Position numbers and translations under genes: made by a program
Notes under the pieces: generated by a model
Database searches by the model: none
What the model saw: the letters and a program-made list of their open reading frames with translations, nothing else
What the model was told of the DNA's origin: nothing
Assembly (NCBI GenBank): GCA_022451485.1
Contig: JAKUQS010000007.1
Span: 62,001-126,000 of the forward strand
Source: Gammaproteobacteria bacterium
GTDB taxonomy: Bacteria; Pseudomonadota; Gammaproteobacteria; Arenicellales; UBA868
Direction of reading: 5' to 3'
DNA: 64,000 bases
Part shown: positions 48,670 through 58,365 of the stretch, piece after piece
How the letters are laid out: each line of letters starts with the position of its first letter
Position numbering within the stretch: the first letter of the stretch is position 1

Positions 48670-49092
48670 TCAGCGTTGCACCGGAAGATGTTCTTTTTCC
48701 CAAGCATTCATTCCACCATCAAGGGTGTAGAGGTTGGGAAAGTTTTCTTTACGCAGCACCTGAGCACCGCGTGTTGCCTGTTGGCCAGATCGGCAGACTA
48801 AGACCATCGCGGTTTCTTTCTTGCGATGCTTTTCGAGACGTGCGAGGTTCAATTTGAGCTGATTGACAGGGATATTAATGGCCTTGGCGATGTGACTTTT
48901 CTCAAAGTCGGTATTGTCCCTGACATCGACGATGACCGCATTGTCATGGTTTATTAATTGAGGTAATTGGATCGCCGAAACGCGGCGTATTCCGCTGGAA
49001 CGTCGTCGTATCGGATCGTAGGCAAGTAACCCGAGGATGGCGATAAGGGTGGCAAAAAGGTACCAGTTACTGGCGACAAATTGATTAATCAT
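48670..49092 (-). CDS. Membrane-anchored rhodanese-like protein (YibN type)
   Basis: The product is 140 residues. One N-terminal membrane helix (WYLFATLIAILGLLAY) is followed by a rhodanese domain with VIVDVRDNTDFEKSHIAKAINIP and the active-site loop VCRSGQQATRGAQVL (Cys near residue 105). It could transfer sulfur or assist membrane-protein insertion, as suggested for YibN. The order rhodanese-secB-gpsA matches E. coli, but the intervening grxC is absent here. Confidence 0.9.
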   Translation of the reverse strand: MINQFVASNWYLFATLIAILGLLAYDPIRRRSSGIRRVSAIQLPQLINHDNAVIVDVRDNTDFEKSHIAKAINIPVNQLKLNLARLEKHRKKETAMVLVCRSGQQATRGAQVLRKENFPNLYTLDGGMNAWEKEHLPVQR

Positions 49093-49168
49093 CGAAAAAG
49101 TTGGAGTGGCGAATGGTCTTCCATTCTACAGGAGGAGGGTACTTACTTAGCCGAAGACAGGCTCTGAT

Positions 49169-49519
49169 TCAGGCGGGGATGAAAGCGGATCGGGTGCTTT
49201 CCATTAATTGGACGACTTTATGGTCATCGATGCGGTAGTAAACTTTGTTGGCATCTTTACGGGAGGCCAGGATGCCTTTATCCCTGAGAATCGATAAATG
49301 CTGAGAAATATTGCTTTGGGAGGTGCCAACCAAGTCTACGAGGTCTTGAACGCTGATTTCCTTAATGCCGGCAAGAATACACAGAATCTTGAGTCGCAAC
49401 GGATGTCCCATCGCCTTGAGGGCTCTTGAGGCGACGTATAAATTCTTTTCGTCTGCTAAGAAACTCTGGAACGGATCCCCATTTACGGGGAAAGCGGTTG
49501 GGGTGGGGATATCTGCCAT
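49169..49519 (-). CDS. ArsR-family transcriptional regulator
   Basis: The product is 116 residues. The winged HTH is clear: ALKAMGHPLRLKILCILAG, ISVQDLVDLVGTSQSNISQHLSILRDKGIL, then wing RKDANKVYYRID. It has a single Cys (ILCILAG), so it lacks both the CxC metal site of ArsR/SmtB and the cysteine pair of BigR sulfide sensors; its signal is unknown. ATG 49519 is used; a GTG lies at 49528. It is upstream of the rhodanese gene in the same direction. An AT-rich palindrome sits 38 bp ahead of it. Confidence 0.88.
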   Translation of the reverse strand: MADIPTPTAFPVNGDPFQSFLADEKNLYVASRALKAMGHPLRLKILCILAGIKEISVQDLVDLVGTSQSNISQHLSILRDKGILASRKDANKVYYRIDDHKVVQLMESTRSAFIPA

Positions 49520-49847
49520 GCCGAGCACCTATGGGACAACTAAAGAATATCAATTAAATATTATACATTAATGTTCGAATTATAATATATCTTGGAAGGA
49601 AATGATATAACCCATTGTTAACAAAGACTAATATATGAAATCGCGATATTAAATAAGGTTAAACAAAGTGCTTCCAAGGCGGATCACGTGATCTTTTGGG
49701 TGTCCGCTTGACCAGTTTCTCCTGCGTGACTCGACTTCCTGCCGGGGCAGTTAAGGGCGGCTATTGCGCGGTTGGAACGGGCGCCCTCAAACGCAGACGC
49801 TATACTTGTTCGCGTTTGTCGCCACCATTACTGCACTAGGTTAAGAA
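49520..49847. other. AT-rich control gap between arsR-type and ctpA genes
   Basis: This gap has 328 bp with no gene. Its left half is strongly AT-rich. An exact 8-bp inverted repeat, ATATTATA at 49558-49565 and TATAATAT at 49581-49588, is a candidate operator of the adjacent ArsR protein, and its left arm contains a minus-strand TATAAT. A TATACT at 49801-49806 may serve the protease gene, but no -35 is evident. Confidence 0.5.
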
Positions 49848-51152
49848 ATGAAGGGTTGCAAGGTTGAATTGCACCGTGCGTTATCGTTCGGGGTGCTTTC
49901 TGTGTTGTGTATCGGGATCAGTGTCGCTGCACATGCTGATACGACCGAGCCATTGCCGATGGAGGATCTCAAAGTCTTTTCTGAGATTTTCGGCAAGATT
50001 AAGAGTGATTATGTTGAGCGAGTCGATGATGGTGAGTTGCTCAAAAATGCGGTACGGGGGATGCTTAACGGCCTTGATCCACACTCAACTTACCTCGAGC
50101 CTGAGGCATATCGTGAAGTGAATATCGATACACGGGGAGAATTTGGTGGTTTGGGCATTGAGGTAACCCTGGATGACAACGGACTCATCAGGGTAGTGAC
50201 ACCGATCGATGGCACACCGGCTGACCGGGCCGGCATTCTCCCTGGCGATCTGATTATTCGGCTCGATGAGGCGCCGGTTAAGGGCATGGCGCTGGATGAA
50301 GCAGTGAATCGGATGCGCGGGAAGCCGGGCAGCACGATTGATTTGACCATTGCTCGAAAAGGGGCGCCGAATCCGATCCGGATCACGATTGAGCGGGCGG
50401 TTATCCACATCGATAGCGTGTGGGCACAATTGCTTGAAGCGCATTATGCTTATGCACGTGTCGCTCAGTTTCAATCGGGAACTGCGGCGTCACTGCGTCG
50501 TGAGTTGACCCGCGTGAAAAAAGAAGCGGGTGGAACACTAGATGGTCTGGTCCTCGATCTGCGTAATAATCCAGGGGGTGTCCTGGACGGCGCCGTTGAT
50601 GTCAGCGATGTTTTTCTTCGCCAGGGGGTGATCGTGTCGACGCGCGGACGCACAGAAGATTCGCGAATCACTTTTAACGCGACGCCAAAGGACTACCTCG
50701 GCGGTGCCGCGATGGTAGTGCTGGTGAACGGAGGTTCTGCTTCCGCCGCTGAGATTGTGGCCGGCGCGCTTCAGGATCACGACCGGGCGGTAATTCTTGG
50801 TACTAAGACATTCGGTAAAGGTTCTGTCCAAACGATATTGCCCATGCACAACGGTGCAGCTCTTAAACTGACCACGGCTCGTTACTACACACCTAACGAT
50901 CGTTCGATACAGGCCCGAGGAATTATTCCAGATGTTCTCACGGGGGATCTGACCTTTGCCGACCCGGGGGAGCCTAGCGGTGCGCTGCGGGAAGCAAATT
51001 TAGTTGGGCACCTCGGCCAGGAGACTACTGTAGAAGAGTCAGTGGGAAACGCCAGGGCGAGCCGCACGCGGCGCCAAGATAGTGACTACGAGGTGCGTGC
51101 GGCATTGAATTTGCTGAAAGGGATCAATATTGCTCGTCGCTATGCCGACTAA
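49848..51152 (+). CDS. S41-family carboxy-terminal processing protease
   Basis: The product is 434 residues. A signal peptide (LSFGVLSVLCIGISVAAHA) is followed by a helical region, a PDZ domain (GGLGIEVTLDDNGLIRVVTPIDG..GDLIIRLDEAPV, about 90-175) and the S41 core with catalytic Ser in NGGSASAAEIVAGAL and Lys in GTKTFGKGSVQT. It cleaves envelope proteins near their C-termini and probably helps regulate peptidoglycan hydrolases. It is the CtpA type rather than the longer Prc. It stands between the ArsR gap and polA. Confidence 0.93.
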   Translation: MKGCKVELHRALSFGVLSVLCIGISVAAHADTTEPLPMEDLKVFSEIFGKIKSDYVERVDDGELLKNAVRGMLNGLDPHSTYLEPEAYREVNIDTRGEFGGLGIEVTLDDNGLIRVVTPIDGTPADRAGILPGDLIIRLDEAPVKGMALDEAVNRMRGKPGSTIDLTIARKGAPNPIRITIERAVIHIDSVWAQLLEAHYAYARVAQFQSGTAASLRRELTRVKKEAGGTLDGLVLDLRNNPGGVLDGAVDVSDVFLRQGVIVSTRGRTEDSRITFNATPKDYLGGAAMVVLVNGGSASAAEIVAGALQDHDRAVILGTKTFGKGSVQTILPMHNGAALKLTTARYYTPNDRSIQARGIIPDVLTGDLTFADPGEPSGALREANLVGHLGQETTVEESVGNARASRTRRQDSDYEVRAALNLLKGINIARRYAD

Positions 51153-51297
51153 CGTGAGGTGGTGATGTAGGCAGTGCCGAGCGCGCCCAATGTTTTTGCT
51201 TTTACGGGTTGCTCGATTTAAAGACGTTCGTTTATTGATTTTTTAAACTTTGCAACGTGGCCCGGCGGATAACAAAAGTTGTTTTGGAGATGCCGTA

Positions 51298-53982
51298 GTG
51301 ACAAAAAAACTGGTGTTGGTCGATGGGTCGTCCTATCTTTATCGGGCCTATCATGCCATGCCGGATCTGACGACCTCGAGTGGTGAAACCACGGGGGCTA
51401 TCTACGGTGTTATCAACATGTTGCGTCGGCAGTTGAAGGAGCATCCGTCAGATTATCTGGTGGTTGTTTTCGATGCGCCTGGTAAAACCTTCCGTGATGA
51501 TATTTACCCTGACTACAAGTCGAACCGACCTCCAATGCCGGATGATCTGCGCGCGCAAATAGCACCCACCCACGATGTGATCCAAGCGATGGGTATTCCG
51601 TTGTTGTCGGTGGCGGCTGTTGAGGCAGACGATGTGATTGGCACGTTGTCTACTACGGCGAGCGCGATGTCGATTGACACGGACATCATGAGTGGTGACA
51701 AGGATCTTGCGCAGTTGGTTGGTAAGCGGGTCCGTCTGATTGACAGCATGAAAGGAGAAACTTACGACACGGCCGGTATTAAATCGCGTTTTGGTGTTGC
51801 GCCAGAACAGATTGTTGATTACCTCACGCTAGTGGGCGACGCAGTGGACAACGTGCCCGGAGTGCCAAAAGTGGGCCCAAAGACCGCAACGCGGTGGTTG
51901 GAAACCTATCGAACGCTCGATAATCTTGTCGCTCACGCTGAAGACATTAAGGGCAAGGTGGGCGACAACCTGCGCCAGTTCCTGGAGCAACTCCCTGTGT
52001 CTCGCCAGTTGGTGACGATCAAAACCGATGTTGAACTGGATGTGACGCCGAAGGATCTGATCCAGTCCACCCCAGACGAGGACCGCCTGCGGGCGCTGTT
52101 TTCGCGACTCGAATTTAAAACCTGGTTATCTGAACTTGGCGGCACGAATACCGCCGATACGCAGTCACCAGAGGTTAACTACACAATAATCCTGGATGAG
52201 AAATCCCTCAGGCAATGGATCAAGCGGTTGTCGAAGGCGGGTGTATTTTCTCTTGATACCGAGACCACATCCTTAGATACCTTATGCGCTGAACTGGTGG
52301 GCATTTCGTTTACTGATCATGCCGGTGAAGGTGCTTATCTGCCGCTGGCACATGATTATGTGGGGGCTCCTTTGCAGGTCTCTCTCAAGGATGCGTTGAC
52401 CTGTCTTCGACCTCTTCTGGAGGACTCCAAGATTGGCAAGATTGGCCAAAACCTAAAGTACGATCGATCCGTGTTGCAGAACTACGGCATCGATCTTAAG
52501 GGGATTCGCTTCGATACCATGCTGGAGTCTTATGTTCTTAATAGCACAGGATCACGGCACGATATGAATACCTTAGCGCTCAAGTATCTCGGTTACCAAG
52601 TCGTTAAGTATGAGGAAGTTGCTGGCAGTGGTAAGTCGCAAGTGTCGTTTAGTCAAGTCGATGTGGAGCGGGCAGGTCATTACGCGGCGGAAGATGCTGA
52701 CATAGCGATGCGACTGCATGAAAAGATTTATCCCCAGCTCCAGTTGGAGCCTGCATTGTGTTCGGTGTTGGAAACAATCGAGATTCCACTCGTGTCAGTT
52801 TTGTCGCGAGTGGAGCGGAACGGTGTGCGAGTGGACTGTGACATGCTATCTAACCACAGCATCGAACTGGGCGAACGAATTGCACAGATAGAGAAGAAAG
52901 CGCACGCGGCGGCGGGTGTCGCCTTTAACATTGCCTCGCCACGCCAGATTCAAGAGGTGTTGTTCGAAAAATTAGACTTGCCTATCATCAGCAAAACCCC
53001 GAAAGGGCAGCCCTCCACAGCTGAACATGTTCTTCAGGAACTGGCTGAAGATCACAAGTTGCCGCGGTTGATTCTTGAATACCGCAGCCTCAGCAAGTTG
53101 AAATCGACGTACACGGACAAGTTGCCGGAACTCGTTAGCCCGCTGACCGGCCGTGTTCATACTTCTTATCACCAGGCTGCGGTCGCAACCGGACGCCTGT
53201 CATCGAGCAATCCTAACCTTCAGAATATCCCGGTGCGAACAGAAGAAGGCCGGCGAATCCGTCAAGCCTTTATTCCCGACCCAGGGCATGTCCTCGTGGC
53301 GGCCGATTATTCACAGATTGAGTTGCGCATCATGGCCCACCTCTCAGCGGATGAGGGACTGTTGTCAGCATTCGCAAACGATGCAGATATTCATCGCGCG
53401 ACTGCGGCAGAGGTGTTTTCAATTAAACCATCGAAAGTAACGGATGATCAGCGACGCAGCGCAAAAGCAATTAATTTTGGCCTGATTTACGGTATGTCAG
53501 CGTTTGGGCTGGGTAAGCAACTGGGAATCGGTCGTATAGAAGCCCAAGATTACATCGACCGCTATTTCTCCCGTTACCCGGGCGTTCAGGCATTCATGGA
53601 AAACACCCGAGTGCAGGCACGGGAACAACGCTTTGTTGAGACTGTATTTGGCCGCCGGCTGTACCTGAACGATATGGGGTCGAGTAACCATGCCCGTCGA
53701 CAGGCCGCAGAGCGGGCTGCGATCAACGCCCCCATGCAGGGGACTGCCGCTGATCTCATCAAGCTGGCTATGTTGGCCGTGGATAAGTCGATTACAGAGC
53801 AAAATTTGCAGATGCGGATGATCATGCAGGTCCACGATGAGCTGGTATTGGAAGTCAGCGAGGATGACGTCGACCAGACGCGGGCTATGCTGAATTCACT
53901 CATGACATCAGTCGCTGAACTGGCTGTGCCGCTCAAGGTTGAGGTGAGTGCCGGTAAGAATTGGGCGATGGCGCACGCCTAA
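51298..53982 (+). CDS. polA: DNA polymerase I
   Basis: The product is 894 residues (E. coli 928). It has an N-terminal 5'-3' exonuclease (VLVDGSSYLYRAYHA, FDAPGKTFRDD, SGDKDLAQLV), a 3'-5' proofreading domain with intact Exo I FSLDTETTSLD, and a polymerase domain with LVAADYSQIELRIMAHLS (motif A), RRSAKAINFGLIYGMSAFGL (motif B) and MQVHDELVLEV (motif C). It fills gaps in repair and removes Okazaki primers. GTG 51298 with GGAG 8 bases upstream is preferred; the frame opens at 51250 upstream. It is convergent with engB 17 bp away. Confidence 0.98.
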   Translation: MTKKLVLVDGSSYLYRAYHAMPDLTTSSGETTGAIYGVINMLRRQLKEHPSDYLVVVFDAPGKTFRDDIYPDYKSNRPPMPDDLRAQIAPTHDVIQAMGIPLLSVAAVEADDVIGTLSTTASAMSIDTDIMSGDKDLAQLVGKRVRLIDSMKGETYDTAGIKSRFGVAPEQIVDYLTLVGDAVDNVPGVPKVGPKTATRWLETYRTLDNLVAHAEDIKGKVGDNLRQFLEQLPVSRQLVTIKTDVELDVTPKDLIQSTPDEDRLRALFSRLEFKTWLSELGGTNTADTQSPEVNYTIILDEKSLRQWIKRLSKAGVFSLDTETTSLDTLCAELVGISFTDHAGEGAYLPLAHDYVGAPLQVSLKDALTCLRPLLEDSKIGKIGQNLKYDRSVLQNYGIDLKGIRFDTMLESYVLNSTGSRHDMNTLALKYLGYQVVKYEEVAGSGKSQVSFSQVDVERAGHYAAEDADIAMRLHEKIYPQLQLEPALCSVLETIEIPLVSVLSRVERNGVRVDCDMLSNHSIELGERIAQIEKKAHAAAGVAFNIASPRQIQEVLFEKLDLPIISKTPKGQPSTAEHVLQELAEDHKLPRLILEYRSLSKLKSTYTDKLPELVSPLTGRVHTSYHQAAVATGRLSSSNPNLQNIPVRTEEGRRIRQAFIPDPGHVLVAADYSQIELRIMAHLSADEGLLSAFANDADIHRATAAEVFSIKPSKVTDDQRRSAKAINFGLIYGMSAFGLGKQLGIGRIEAQDYIDRYFSRYPGVQAFMENTRVQAREQRFVETVFGRRLYLNDMGSSNHARRQAAERAAINAPMQGTAADLIKLAMLAVDKSITEQNLQMRMIMQVHDELVLEVSEDDVDQTRAMLNSLMTSVAELAVPLKVEVSAGKNWAMAHA

Positions 53983-53999
53983 GCGGCGGTTGTCGATGG

Positions 54000-54626
54000 T
54001 CAGTTGTTGACTGGTCGGGGTTCGCTCATCAGTAGTTGCACGATTTTGGCCCGCGCCTCTTCGACACCCTCCTTTTTAGTGGCTGAGAAAAGTTGCGCGC
54101 TGAACAGCGGGAACTCAACCAGTTGTTTCTGCACCGTGCGCATTGTTTTTTGGGCAGCACTTCTGGACAGTTTGTCTCGTTTAGTTAGAAGCAAGTGGAC
54201 CGGTAATGTGTGATGGCGGCACCAATTGAGCATTTCTTGATCCATTGCCATTAGGCCGCGGCGGATGTCGATAGGTAGGATGAGTCCTCTTAAAGCCTGT
54301 CGAGTACTGAAATAACGATTGATCGTTTTCTGCCAGTGTTGCCGCAATTCGTGTGAGGTCCTGGCAAAGCCGTATCCAGGTAGATCAACCAGCCGGTGAT
54401 CGGGAGTTAGGTCAAAAAAGACAATTTGGCGGGTACGGCCGGGTGTTTTGCTGGTCCGGGCGAGGCCTGTACGACCCGTAATGGCGTTGATAGCGCTGGA
54501 TTTGCCAACATTTGAACGTCCGGCAACGGCAATTTCGCTACCCGAGTCTATAGGCCACTCGTGGTGGGTGTGCGCGCTACAGACAAATTGAGCCTGGTTT
54601 AGGGTCGCGCTGTTGATAGTCTTCAT
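54000..54626 (-). CDS. engB: Ribosome-biogenesis GTP-binding protein YihA/EngB
   Basis: The product is 208 residues (E. coli 210). The G motifs are complete: G1 GRSNVGKSSAINA near residue 38, G2 in SKTPGRTRQ, G3 DLPGYGFA and G4 LLTKRDKLS. It acts in late assembly of the large ribosomal subunit. polA-engB-cytochrome c4 is a conserved gammaproteobacterial arrangement. Confidence 0.97.
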   Translation of the reverse strand: MKTINSATLNQAQFVCSAHTHHEWPIDSGSEIAVAGRSNVGKSSAINAITGRTGLARTSKTPGRTRQIVFFDLTPDHRLVDLPGYGFARTSHELRQHWQKTINRYFSTRQALRGLILPIDIRRGLMAMDQEMLNWCRHHTLPVHLLLTKRDKLSRSAAQKTMRTVQKQLVEFPLFSAQLFSATKKEGVEEARAKIVQLLMSEPRPVNN

Positions 54627-54742
54627 GGAGGTTATAATCGCGCGCCAGTCGGAGATGGATTGGGGCCTGCCCCATCAGTTGTGATCGTCACACCAATGTG
54701 GCAAGGTTTTTCTGGAGCCGAGAACTTTTGGGGACTAGTGTA

Positions 54743-55351
54743 ATGAAACGGCCAATATTGATCATTATCGCGCTTCTAATCTGTGTTGCCACACCAATTC
54801 ATTCGGTGGTAGCGGGTGATGCCATGGCTGGGAAGGTTAAGGCCCAGTTGTGTGCTGCTTGTCACGGTGCGGGTGGCAATAGTGTGAACAGCCAGTTCCC
54901 GTCACTTGCAGGGCAGGTGCCCGGTTATATTGCGGCACAATTGGCCCTATTTAAGTCAGGTAGCCGTGCTAACCCAGTGATGGCTGGTATGGCAGCACCG
55001 TTATCGCAGACTGACATGCAAGATTTGGACGCCTATTTTTCGGCACAGCCATCAATCCTTGGCAGTATTTCTGAATCTGATGTCACGGCGGCGGAGAGCG
55101 GCGGTAGACTTTACCGCGGTGGTTTCAAGGCATTGGGTGTGGCGCCATGCATGGGTTGTCACGGGCCCGCTGGGCGGGGTATTCCACCGAAATACCCGCG
55201 TTTGGCCGGTCAGCATCCGGAATATCTGGAACAACAGTTGCGCGCGTTCAAGACTAAGACACGCGAGCATTCGATGATGAACTCAATAGCGTTCTTGTTG
55301 ACTCCCCAACAGATGCGGGAAGTGTCGTTGTACGTCTCTGCCTTGAAGTAG
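54743..55351 (+). CDS. Dihaem cytochrome c4
   Basis: The product is 202 residues. A signal peptide (ILIIIALLICVATPIHSVVAG) precedes two homologous class I cytochrome domains, with haem sites CAACH near residue 37 and CMGCH near residue 133, and methionine ligands in the following loops (ANPVMAGMA, HSMMNSI). It carries electrons in the periplasm, usually toward terminal oxidases. ATG 54743 is chosen so the signal peptide is normal. It is divergent from engB; TATAAT at 54633-54638 lies in the shared region, but the -35 spacing is poor. Confidence 0.93.
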   Translation: MKRPILIIIALLICVATPIHSVVAGDAMAGKVKAQLCAACHGAGGNSVNSQFPSLAGQVPGYIAAQLALFKSGSRANPVMAGMAAPLSQTDMQDLDAYFSAQPSILGSISESDVTAAESGGRLYRGGFKALGVAPCMGCHGPAGRGIPPKYPRLAGQHPEYLEQQLRAFKTKTREHSMMNSIAFLLTPQQMREVSLYVSALK

Positions 55352-55471
55352 GCAGTGTTTGAACATCGGGCGTATACGCGCTTGTTTCTCGCGGGGAATG
55401 TCTTTAAAGAGCGATGTGTGCCTACGAGTTTGTCTGTAGACATTCAGCAACCGACGTAGCATCCTGAGGCT

Positions 55472-56860
55472 ATGATGGACAAGAGCAAACTCTGGTCCGG
55501 TCGATTTGATGGTGAAACCAGTAACCTGACCGAAGCGTTCACTGCATCGCAGCATTTTGACCGTCGCCTAGCTAAATATGATCTGGCTGGCACGATGGCG
55601 CACGTGCGTATGTTGCAGGCGTGCAGCATCATAACGCCTGGCGATAGTGAAGAGATCCTTACGGGTTTGCGGCAGATTATTGAGGAAATTCGTGAACATC
55701 GCTTTCCTTGGCGAGTGGAACATGAAGATGTGCACATGAACATTGAGGCCCGCTTGATCGAGCTTATCGGAGACGCCGGGAAGAAGGTGCACACCGGTCG
55801 TTCACGCAATGATCAAGTTGCGACTGATTTGCGGTTATTTGTCCGATCAGCGATTGACCAGACCTTGCAGGCTGTTTCTGCACTGCAATCCGCCTTAGTG
55901 GACGTCGCGGATCGTGAGGCTGACACGATTATGCCGGGGCTCACCCATCTTCAAAGCGCACAACCAGTGACTGCCGGGCATCACCTGCTGGCATGGGTCG
56001 AAATGCTGGAGCGAGACTGGCAACGATGCCGAGATTGCCGACGCAGGGTCAATATATCCCCGTTGGGGTCAGGCGCATTGGCTGGAACCAGTTTCCCGAT
56101 CGATCGGGAAATGACGGCAGCAGAGCTTGGGTTTCAAGATGTCTCGGAGAATTCCCTTGACGCAGTATCAGACCGCGATTTCGTGATCGAGTTTTGTGGC
56201 GCGGCAGCATTGCTTGGCATACACCTGTCTCGCATGGCAGAGGACTTGGTGTTGTGGTCGTCCGAGAACTGCCGTTTCGTTGATTTAGGTGATGGCTTCT
56301 GTACCGGATCAAGCATTATGCCGCAGAAGAAAAACCCCGACGTTGCGGAACTCGTTCGTGGTAAAAGCGGCCGGTTGTTAGGTAATGTGACTAGCTTAAT
56401 GGTCCTGATGAAGGGCCAACCGTTGTCCTACAACCGCGATAATCAGGAAGATAAGGAACCGTTATTCGACACGGTTGACACAGTGCTGGCGTGCTTGCAG
56501 GTAATGACCGCCATGTTGTCCAACATGAGATTCGATCGTGAAGTCATGCGAGCGGCGGCGTTACGCGGTTATGCGACGGCAACGGATTTGGCTGACTACT
56601 TGGTTCGCAAAGGTATTCCTTTTCGCGATGCGCACGCAATTGTGGGCAAGGTTATTCGGAGCGCACAGGATCAGGGCGTGGATCTTGACGAACTTTCGCT
56701 CGACGTGCTGCGGGGGTTTTCTTCACACATACAGAGCGATGTCTACGATGTGCTCAGTTTGGAAGGATCAATAGCGGCCAGAGATCAGGTGGGCGGCACT
56801 GCGCCTCAGCAGGTGCGTGAGGCGATCGACCGGTGTCGACAGCGCTTGGCGGGTCGATGA
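55472..56860 (+). CDS. argH: Argininosuccinate lyase
   Basis: The product is 462 residues (E. coli 457). It makes arginine and fumarate from argininosuccinate. The motifs are KLWSGRFDG at the start, [31 protein letters not shown] and the fumarase-superfamily signature [20 protein letters not shown] with the catalytic Ser. ATG 55472 and ATG 55475 are both possible. The stop overlaps lptM in ATGA. Confidence 0.97.
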   Translation: MMDKSKLWSGRFDGETSNLTEAFTASQHFDRRLAKYDLAGTMAHVRMLQACSIITPGDSEEILTGLRQIIEEIREHRFPWRVEHEDVHMNIEARLIELIGDAGKKVHTGRSRNDQVATDLRLFVRSAIDQTLQAVSALQSALVDVADREADTIMPGLTHLQSAQPVTAGHHLLAWVEMLERDWQRCRDCRRRVNISPLGSGALAGTSFPIDREMTAAELGFQDVSENSLDAVSDRDFVIEFCGAAALLGIHLSRMAEDLVLWSSENCRFVDLGDGFCTGSSIMPQKKNPDVAELVRGKSGRLLGNVTSLMVLMKGQPLSYNRDNQEDKEPLFDTVDTVLACLQVMTAMLSNMRFDREVMRAAALRGYATATDLADYLVRKGIPFRDAHAIVGKVIRSAQDQGVDLDELSLDVLRGFSSHIQSDVYDVLSLEGSIAARDQVGGTAPQQVREAIDRCRQRLAGR

Positions 56861-57048
56861 ATATTAACTCTTATGCGTCGGATTCAGGTTGGGCGGGGCT
56901 AACAGGGGAATGGCGAGTCGCTGGTCGATACTTCATAAATGTTGTTTTGGCTCTCGCTGTTGTAGTGTTGTTATCGGCGTGTGGGCAAAAAGGACCGCTG
57001 TATCATCCTGAGTCAGTCGTTGATCAGGACCGAGCGACTGTTGATTAG
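56857..57048 (+). CDS. lptM: LptM-type small lipoprotein
   Basis: The product is 63 residues. The hydrophobic segment [17 protein letters not shown] carries a lipobox, followed by the conserved mature start [11 protein letters not shown] of the LptM (YifL) family. That protein assists disulfide maturation of LptD. The N-terminal stretch before the signal is unusually long (about 27 residues), so a later start cannot be excluded, though ATG 56857 is coupled to argH by 4 bp. The argH-lptM-lysA order is common. Confidence 0.88.
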   Translation: MNINSYASDSGWAGLTGEWRVAGRYFINVVLALAVVVLLSACGQKGPLYHPESVVDQDRATVD

Positions 57049-57059
57049 GTAATCTGTCA

Positions 57060-58316
57060 GTGGAACCTTGTCACTACGAAGGAGATGCGCTGTGGATCGA
57101 AGGAGTGCGCCTCACCGATATCGCAGCCGCAGTTGGAACACCTTGTTATGTGTATTCCCGTGCCGCATTAGAGCAGCACTGGTTGGCTTTTGACGCGGCG
57201 TTTGGCGATTATCCACATCAGATCTGTTACGCGGTCAAGGCCAATGGTTCCCTGGCAATACTCGATTTATTGGGGCGTCTTGGCTCTGGTTTTGACATCG
57301 TGTCTGGTGGTGAACTTGAGCGAGTATTGTGTGTTGGCGGCGCCCCGAGTCAGATCATTTTTTCAGGAGTGGGTAAAAGCAAAGCGGAAATTCGTCGGGC
57401 GCTGCAAGTGGGGATCAAGTGTCTTAACCTTGAATCCGATGCGGAGCTTTATCGCGTTAATGATGTTGCAGAACAGTCGGGTTTAAAAGCGCCGATTGCG
57501 ATTCGGATTAACCCAGATGTCGACGCGAAAACGCACCCGTATATCGCTACGGGTCTCCGTGACAACAAGTTTGGTATTGCCGTTGAGGCGGCTGTTGAGA
57601 CTTATCGCGCAGCGTGTGCGATGGACAATGTTGAGGTGCTCGGAGTCGCGTGCCACATTGGCTCGCAATTGATTGAACTCTCGCCGTTTCTAAATGCGCT
57701 CGAAAGAACCATTGATTTCATTTTCGAACTGCAAAACGAAGGTATCGAGTTAACGCATCTGGACCTGGGCGGGGGTCTTGGTATTCGTTATGGTGACGAG
57801 TCGCCGCCCTCGCCGCGCGAATACATTGTGGCACTGCTTGAGATTCTTCATCGGCGTGGCTGTGGGTTGCCCGTTAGCATTGAACCGGGACGATCGATTG
57901 TAGGTAATGCTGGTGTTTTGCTGACCCGGGTCGAATACCTGAAAGAGAATGCGTGGCGCAATTTTGCGGTGATCGATGCGGCAATGAATGACCTGATTCG
58001 CCCCGCGTTATACCAGGCATGGCACGATGTCCTGCCGGTGAATCGTGCTGACGGAAAGAATGCAAAGGTCTACGACATCGTTGGTCCGGTTTGTGAGTCT
58101 GGCGATTTTCTTGCCAAGGATCGTCGACTCGCGACAGCTGAGGGCGAAGTGCTTGCGATTGGCTCGGCCGGAGCTTATGGCTTTGTTTTGAGTTCAAACT
58201 ACAACGCTCGGCCGCGCGCAGCAGAAGTGATGGTGGATGGTGATGAATTTCATCTTGTCCGGCCACGGGAAACGTTTGAACAGATGCTGGGCGACGAGAG
58301 CCGGTTTCCTGGTTGA
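57060..58316 (+). CDS. lysA: Diaminopimelate decarboxylase
   Basis: The product is 418 residues. It makes lysine from meso-diaminopimelate with PLP. The Schiff-base Lys lies in ICYAVKANGSLAIL near residue 60; the other motifs are HIGSQL, LDLGGGLGI, SIEPGRSIVGNAG, and CESGDFLAKDR, in which the Cys and Asp build the second half of the active site. It starts at GTG 57060, 11 bp after lptM. dapF, which often follows, is not here. Confidence 0.97.
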   Translation: MEPCHYEGDALWIEGVRLTDIAAAVGTPCYVYSRAALEQHWLAFDAAFGDYPHQICYAVKANGSLAILDLLGRLGSGFDIVSGGELERVLCVGGAPSQIIFSGVGKSKAEIRRALQVGIKCLNLESDAELYRVNDVAEQSGLKAPIAIRINPDVDAKTHPYIATGLRDNKFGIAVEAAVETYRAACAMDNVEVLGVACHIGSQLIELSPFLNALERTIDFIFELQNEGIELTHLDLGGGLGIRYGDESPPSPREYIVALLEILHRRGCGLPVSIEPGRSIVGNAGVLLTRVEYLKENAWRNFAVIDAAMNDLIRPALYQAWHDVLPVNRADGKNAKVYDIVGPVCESGDFLAKDRRLATAEGEVLAIGSAGAYGFVLSSNYNARPRAAEVMVDGDEFHLVRPRETFEQMLGDESRFPG

Positions 58317-58365
58317 TCATTCTGGTGAACCCTGTGTTGTTAGGATCAAACGGAAAGCACGCGAG

